From positions 124,001-188,000 of the forward strand of contig CAJBYO010000085.1 of assembly GCA_903959905.1 (NCBI GenBank): a DNA stretch of 64,000 bases, given 5' to 3'. The notes under the pieces are model-generated. The model had not been told where the DNA came from, did no database searches, and saw only the letters and a list, made by a program, of their open reading frames with translations. The DNA is from an uncultured Bacteroidales bacterium. GTDB taxonomy: Bacteria > Bacteroidota > Bacteroidia > Bacteroidales > FEN-979. Position numbers and translations under genes: made by a program. Below are positions 59,430 to 64,000 of the stretch, piece by piece (the first letter of the stretch is position 1; each line of letters starts with the position of its first letter).

Positions 59430-62392
59430 TGACGATAAAACAGGTACATGACAGTCTGGAGGTCCTGAAGTCACAAATTGTGGGTGACATCTATACCGAC
59501 CTTTCCCAGAGACTACTCTATTCAACAGATGCATCAGCATACCGCGAGTTGCCCCTGGGTGTGGTGCGGCCAAAAAATGCTGCCGACATCAGTAAACTGA
59601 TCAAATTCGCCCATGAAACCGGGACTCCGCTGATTCCCCGGGCAGCAGGAACTTCACTGGCCGGCCAGGTTGTCGGGTCGGGACTGGTAGTGGATGTGTC
59701 ACGTTACATGACAGAGATTATTGAGATCAATGCAGCCGGGCACTGGGTCAGGGTGCAACCGGGGGTTATACTGGATGAACTGAACAAAACGGTTTCCGCG
59801 CATGGCCTTTTCTTCGGTCCGGAGACCAGTACTTCCAGTCGGTGCATGATGGGCGGGATGGTTGGCAATAACTCCTGCGGTGCGCATTCCATCATTTATG
59901 GCAGCACACGAGACCATGTAATCTCCGTTAAGGGCTTTCTGAGCGACGGTTCTGAGGTGGAGTTCAGGGAACTATCCATTGATGAGTTCAAGGAAAAATG
60001 TACCGGCAACAACCTTGAGAATAAAATTTACAGGCAGATCAGCGAAATACTTTCTTCCCCGGAAAACCTGGAGAATATCAGGAAGGAGTATCCCGACCCT
60101 GCCATCCACCGCCGCAATACCGGGTACGCCCTTGACCTGCTGGCTGAAACAGAACCCTTCCTGCCCCCCCTGGCCCCCCCTGCTAAATTCAACTTCGCCT
60201 CCTTCATTGCCGGCTCCGAAGGCACATTAATGTTCATGACCGAGATCAAACTGAACCTCGTCCCATTGCCGCCCAAAGAGAAAGCCCTGATCTGTGTCCA
60301 TTGCCATACCATTGCCGAGTCGCTGAAAGCAAACCTGATCGCCCTGAAATATGAGCCGGGATCAGTGGAACTGATGGATAAGGCCATCATGGACTGTACA
60401 CGCGACAACATCACCCAGCGCCAGAACCGTTTTTTCATTGAAGGCGACCCGGGTGCAATCCTGATCATTGAATTTGCCCGCGAAACGAGGGAAGAGATCA
60501 TGGCCATATACAGTCAACTGGAAGCAGAAATGCGTGCAGCCGGATTGGGATATCATTTCCCGATCGTATTCCCGCCCGATGTGAAAAAGGTATGGGACTT
60601 GCGCAAGGCCGGGCTGGGCGTACTCTCAAACTATCCTGGCGACCGGAAACCTGTTCCGGTCACAGAGGACACTGCTGTGCACCCAGATTTATTACCCGGT
60701 TACATTGAGGAATTCGACAAGATGCTTGCAGGGTTGGGCCTTGACTGCGTTTACTATGCACATGTCGGCTCAGGTGAGCTGCACCTTCGCCCTGTGCTTA
60801 ACCTGAAAGATCCGGCCGATGTGGAGCTATTTCACACAGTGGCCCTGGAAACAGCAAAACTTGTCAAGAAGTTCAATGGTTCATTGTCAGGAGAACATGG
60901 CGACGGAAGACTGAGGGGCGAGTTCATTCCCCTGATGCTTGGAGAGAAAAACTATAAACTGTTGAGGGATATCAAAGATTTGTGGGATCCCGGCCATATC
61001 CTTAACCCGAATAAAATTGTTGATACACCGAAGATGAATACAAGCCTTCGGTTTGAACCGGGAAAAACAGTCAGGGACATTCCAACCGTGTTTGATTTCT
61101 CCTCCAGCCACGGCATACTGCGGGCGGCTGAACAGTGCAACGGTTCAGGTGACTGCCGCAACACAGTGGTCACCGGAAGGTACATGTGCCCCTCCTACAT
61201 GGCCGTCAAGGATGAAAACACCACCACCCGGGCACGGGCGAACATCCTCAGGGAATTCCTTACAAACTCATCAAAAACAAATCCTTTTGACCACCGGGAG
61301 ATCTATGAAATAATGGATCTGTGCCTGTCATGCAAAGCCTGTAAGTCAGAATGCCCGTCGAATGTCGACATCGCCAAATTGAAAGCCGAATTCCTGCAGC
61401 ATTACTATGATGCGAACGGGGTCCCATTCAGATCCTGGCTTATTGCGAACATTACACGGATCAACCACATTGGAAGCTATGCCCCTGCCCTGTTTAATTT
61501 CTTCCAGGGAAACAAACTGATATCGGGAATTACTAAAAAAGTGCTCGGCTTTGCTCCTGCCAGGAATATTCCACTTTTATATTCCACAACACTCCGTGCA
61601 TGGGCCGCCAGGCAAGGCAACGCCAAAGAACTGACAAAGACTGTTTATCTTTTCGCAGATGAGTTCACTGATTTCAACGACACTGAAATCGGGATCAAGG
61701 CCATTAAATTGCTGAATGCACTGGGATACAGGGTAATTATTCCAGCCCATACAGAAAGCGGTAGAACCTATCTTTCAAAAGGCCTGTTGAGAAAGGCAAA
61801 AAAGCTGGCGAATGAGAATATCAGCAAATTAAAAGACCTTATCACCCCTTCAACACCGCTTATTGGCATAGAACCATCCGCAATCCTTACATTCAGGGAT
61901 GAATACCCCGACCTGGCCGACGATCATCTGAAAGAGAGCGCACGACACCTTGCGAAAAATGCATTTATGTTCGACGAGTTTATCGTTGACCATTTTGCAA
62001 AGGGCGATGACGCAGTGAATGGTGCCTGGGCTGATCCATTGACTCTTTTTACAACAGAACCAAAGATGATTAAACTTCACGGGCATTGTCACCAAAAGGC
62101 GCTTGCATCGGTTGTCTCTACCGTAAAAATGCTTTCTTTGCCAATAAACTACAAGGTGGAAGAGATCAAATCGGGGTGCTGCGGCATGGCTGGTTCATTC
62201 GGATATGAAAAAGAACATTACGAAGTTTCCATGAAAGTCGGAGAACTGGTTTTATTCCCGGAGGTGAGAAAAGCAAAACCGGAGACGGTCATTTCTGCCC
62301 CTGGCACCTCTTGCCGGCACCAGATCATGGACGGCACCGGGCGGAAGGCGTTGCATCCGGTTGAGGTGCTGTATGAGGCAATGGTTAAATAG
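59429..62392 (+). CDS. D-2-hydroxyglutarate dehydrogenase-type FAD/4Fe-4S oxidoreductase
   Basis: 987 residues, the size of YdiJ-like fused enzymes. An N-terminal FAD_binding_4 domain (about 45-250, with PRAAGTSLAGQVVGSG and NNSCGAHS) is followed by an FAD-linked oxidase C domain (about 270-545, with SGEHGDGRLRGEF). A ferredoxin-like site has CLSCKACKSECP (about 631). The cysteine-rich CCG domain ends the protein (GHCHQKAL, GCCGMAGSFGYE). Family members oxidise D-2-hydroxyglutarate, D-lactate or glycolate and pass electrons to the quinone pool. Given DUF1338 in the same operon, D-2-hydroxyglutarate is the favoured substrate, giving 2-oxoglutarate. Confidence 0.88.
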   Translation: MTIKQVHDSLEVLKSQIVGDIYTDLSQRLLYSTDASAYRELPLGVVRPKNAADISKLIKFAHETGTPLIPRAAGTSLAGQVVGSGLVVDVSRYMTEIIEINAAGHWVRVQPGVILDELNKTVSAHGLFFGPETSTSSRCMMGGMVGNNSCGAHSIIYGSTRDHVISVKGFLSDGSEVEFRELSIDEFKEKCTGNNLENKIYRQISEILSSPENLENIRKEYPDPAIHRRNTGYALDLLAETEPFLPPLAPPAKFNFASFIAGSEGTLMFMTEIKLNLVPLPPKEKALICVHCHTIAESLKANLIALKYEPGSVELMDKAIMDCTRDNITQRQNRFFIEGDPGAILIIEFARETREEIMAIYSQLEAEMRAAGLGYHFPIVFPPDVKKVWDLRKAGLGVLSNYPGDRKPVPVTEDTAVHPDLLPGYIEEFDKMLAGLGLDCVYYAHVGSGELHLRPVLNLKDPADVELFHTVALETAKLVKKFNGSLSGEHGDGRLRGEFIPLMLGEKNYKLLRDIKDLWDPGHILNPNKIVDTPKMNTSLRFEPGKTVRDIPTVFDFSSSHGILRAAEQCNGSGDCRNTVVTGRYMCPSYMAVKDENTTTRARANILREFLTNSSKTNPFDHREIYEIMDLCLSCKACKSECPSNVDIAKLKAEFLQHYYDANGVPFRSWLIANITRINHIGSYAPALFNFFQGNKLISGITKKVLGFAPARNIPLLYSTTLRAWAARQGNAKELTKTVYLFADEFTDFNDTEIGIKAIKLLNALGYRVIIPAHTESGRTYLSKGLLRKAKKLANENISKLKDLITPSTPLIGIEPSAILTFRDEYPDLADDHLKESARHLAKNAFMFDEFIVDHFAKGDDAVNGAWADPLTLFTTEPKMIKLHGHCHQKALASVVSTVKMLSLPINYKVEEIKSGCCGMAGSFGYEKEHYEVSMKVGELVLFPEVRKAKPETVISAPGTSCRHQIMDGTGRKALHPVEVLYEAMVK

Positions 62393-62436
62393 CAAAATGG
62401 TAAAATGGCGAATTGGTAAAATGGTAGTAGTTTAAG
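62393..62436. repeat. Short TAAAATGGY-type tandem array
   Basis: Degenerate units (AAAATGG repeated at 7-9 base spacing) begin in the last codons of the dehydrogenase gene and run to the TAG-rich tail. They resemble the other short arrays at gene borders here. Confidence 0.6.
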
Positions 62437-62479
62437 TTTCTGTGTATATTTGGAAAATGAAGGAAATAACAAGGGAGGA

Positions 62480-64000
62480 ATGAAGATATTTTTTACCAGG
62501 TACCTTGCTGTGATTCTGTTGGTGACAAGTCTGTCATTTCCGTCTTTAATGATGGCCCAGTTAAGCGTTGTACAAGGTGCCGCCATGAATATGACACCGC
62601 AGCAACTGGTTCAGAATTACCTTGTCGGGGCAGGTATCACCGTAAGCAATGTCACCTTTAACGGAAGCCCCAATGTTATCACCTCCGACCAGGTTGGGAA
62701 GTTTGCTACGGCTGGTGTTGCCAAAACACAACTGGGACTTGCCGGAGGGATCCTGATGACTTCAGGGAAGGCCAGTATTGCCGTCGGGCCGAACAATGCT
62801 GCCGGCGCAGGGTCCCAGGTTGGCGGCCCCGGCGACCCCGATCTGACGACCCTTTGTGGTTCTGTTACAAATGACAAGGCTGTTATTGAGTTTGATTTTA
62901 TTCCGCAGTCAGATACCGTCAGATTCCGCTATGTATTCGGATCTGAAGAGTTTTTTGAATATTGCAACCAGTTCAACGACGCTTTTGGATTCTTCCTGAG
63001 CGGCCCCGGAATCAGTGGTACGTTTTCAAACAATAGCGTCAACATTGCCAGGATGCCCGGGGCATTGAGCAATTATGTTACCATTAATAATATCTGTGCC
63101 AGTGTACAGTCAAGGTGGACAAATCCTTCCGGAGGGCTTTACTACCAGTATGACGGGCTCACCTATGTTTTTACAGCATGGTATGAGGTGCAACCCTGTA
63201 CCACATACCATATCAAACTGGCCATCGGAGATGCGGTTGACAAGGCCTTTGACTCTGGCGTATTTCTTGAACAAAACAGTTTCAGTAGTCCCGGAGTCAA
63301 CATGATCAACAATAATACTATTCCCCTGCTTCAGAACAAGGCGGTTGAAGGGTGCAACGATGTCACCGTCAATTTCAGGTTGATGGACACATTGACTTAC
63401 CCGTATACACTTCATTATATCATTGGCGGAACTGCCATCAATGGTGCGGATTACACGCATATTGAAGATTTTGTAACCTTCCCGCCGGGAGAAGACAGCG
63501 TCAATGTAATCATACACCCAATCCCGGATAACATCCCGGAAGGTGAAAAATTGGTAATACTCACCCTGAACCAGATCTCATGCGATGGCAATGTCAAACG
63601 CGACACTGTATATATTGATGACTATACACCAATGACCATTTTACCAAATCATGATACCGCCATGTGTTTCGGCGGTGAAGTGGAATTGAAAGCGAATACT
63701 TTAGGAGGGATTTCTCCCCTCTTTTACCAATGGAATGTTCCGGGCACCGACAGTACAGTCATCTTCACTCCGCCTGTTGGAAACAATGTCTACACAGTGA
63801 AGGTCACCGATGTATGCACCCATTCAGTTTACGATACTGCCCTGGTTACTGTGCATCCGATACCAGTTGCACATGCAGGGGCCAGCATTACCATACCCAA
63901 CGGTACCAGTACTACCCTGCACGGCGCTGCAAATGGGGGTTACGGAAATTACAGTTTTTCGTGGACCTCCAATCCCCCGGGGTTTTCATCATCCCAGCAG
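62480..64000 (+). CDS. Choice-of-anchor L domain secreted protein, 3' end outside window
   Basis: 507 codons, open to the window edge. ATG 62480 lies shortly after the AAGGGAGGA-like stretch. Signal peptide MKIFFTRYLAVILLVTSLSF. A choice-of-anchor L domain (about 35-270) shows ITVSNVTFNGS, GGILMTSGKASIAVGPNN, GGPGDPDLTTL, EFDFIPQSDTVRFRYVFGSE and GFFLSGPG. A Calx-beta-like domain follows (about 285-375, AINGADYTHI), then PKD/Ig-like repeats with VCTHSVYDTALVTV. Such large proteins in Bacteroidota are usually surface adhesins that end in a T9SS or gliding-motility C-terminus, here beyond base 64000. Confidence 0.88.
   Translation, partial: MKIFFTRYLAVILLVTSLSFPSLMMAQLSVVQGAAMNMTPQQLVQNYLVGAGITVSNVTFNGSPNVITSDQVGKFATAGVAKTQLGLAGGILMTSGKASIAVGPNNAAGAGSQVGGPGDPDLTTLCGSVTNDKAVIEFDFIPQSDTVRFRYVFGSEEFFEYCNQFNDAFGFFLSGPGISGTFSNNSVNIARMPGALSNYVTINNICASVQSRWTNPSGGLYYQYDGLTYVFTAWYEVQPCTTYHIKLAIGDAVDKAFDSGVFLEQNSFSSPGVNMINNNTIPLLQNKAVEGCNDVTVNFRLMDTLTYPYTLHYIIGGTAINGADYTHIEDFVTFPPGEDSVNVIIHPIPDNIPEGEKLVILTLNQISCDGNVKRDTVYIDDYTPMTILPNHDTAMCFGGEVELKANTLGGISPLFYQWNVPGTDSTVIFTPPVGNNVYTVKVTDVCTHSVYDTALVTVHPIPVAHAGASITIPNGTSTTLHGAANGGYGNYSFSWTSNPPGFSSSQQ

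Noticed and set aside
1-64000. CRISPR array, phage, integrase or transposon genes
   Set aside because: No repeat-spacer array, Cas, integrase or transposase reading frame was found; the repeats present are short tandem arrays and palindromes.

Overview
The window looks like a chromosomal piece of an uncultured Bacteroidota (Bacteroidales-like) bacterium. The evidence is secreted proteins ending in type IX secretion (T9SS) sorting domains, PorT-like and other beta-barrel outer-membrane proteins, a choice-of-anchor L protein, Bacteroidota-type -7 elements (TAnnTTTG) ahead of several genes, almost no Shine-Dalgarno sequences, and many short 7-9 bp tandem arrays or palindromes at gene borders. 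No phage, integrase, transposase, plasmid gene or CRISPR array was seen.

Layout. 1-6.4 kb: a cut-off two-component-type beta-propeller protein, an AI-2E family permease, a secreted Ycf48-like/PKD protein and a GH31 alpha-glucosidase. 6.5-14.5 kb: a transglutaminase-like lipoprotein, a B12-binding radical SAM protein, a DUF1801 protein, small secreted proteins, a remnant of a c-type cytochrome, and a frameshifted gene resembling eCIS-core/DUF4157-type proteins. 14.6-20.4 kb: a 1626-residue PAS/GAF histidine kinase, an EamA-like membrane protein and a rhodanese. 20.5 kb: tRNA-Arg with its own terminator and promoter.

20.8-44.5 kb: the centrepiece, about 24 kb and 24 genes on one strand. It is an aryl-polyene/flexirubin-like type II fatty-acid/polyketide cluster. 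A tyrosine-ammonia-lyase-like enzyme should supply 4-coumarate. A ketoreductase, four full ketosynthases, two chain-length-factor-like partners in which Glu seems to replace the active Cys, one half-length ketosynthase, a short hot-dog dehydratase and two ACPs build the chain. An LpxL-like acyltransferase, a B12/radical SAM protein and a thioesterase would tailor it. An ABC exporter, a LolA-like carrier, an outer-membrane lipoprotein, a NodB deacetylase and two tandem beta-barrel proteins suggest delivery to the outer membrane. The least explained part is a tandem duplication of a two-gene unit: a small XRE-fold protein next to a BtrH-type (ACP-to-amine acyltransferase-like) protein. No coumarate-activating ligase, MMPL exporter or glycosyltransferase is present in the window.

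44.6-64 kb: a beta-carbonic anhydrase, a PNGase F-like T9SS protein, a PorT-like protein, an acyl-CoA dehydrogenase, an SDR epimerase-like protein, a second signalling block (SBP3-PAS histidine kinase, PAS-only protein, single-domain response regulator), then an apparent operon of DUF1338 (2-oxoadipate dioxygenase/decarboxylase type), a lipoprotein hydrolase and a D-2-hydroxyglutarate-dehydrogenase-type flavo-Fe-S enzyme. The window ends inside a large choice-of-anchor L protein.

A second theme is repeats entering genes. A perfect 24-bp palindrome sits in frame inside one ketosynthase, a GTCACGC-type heptad array encodes part of a lipoprotein linker, and another heptad array spans a stop codon and the next start codon.
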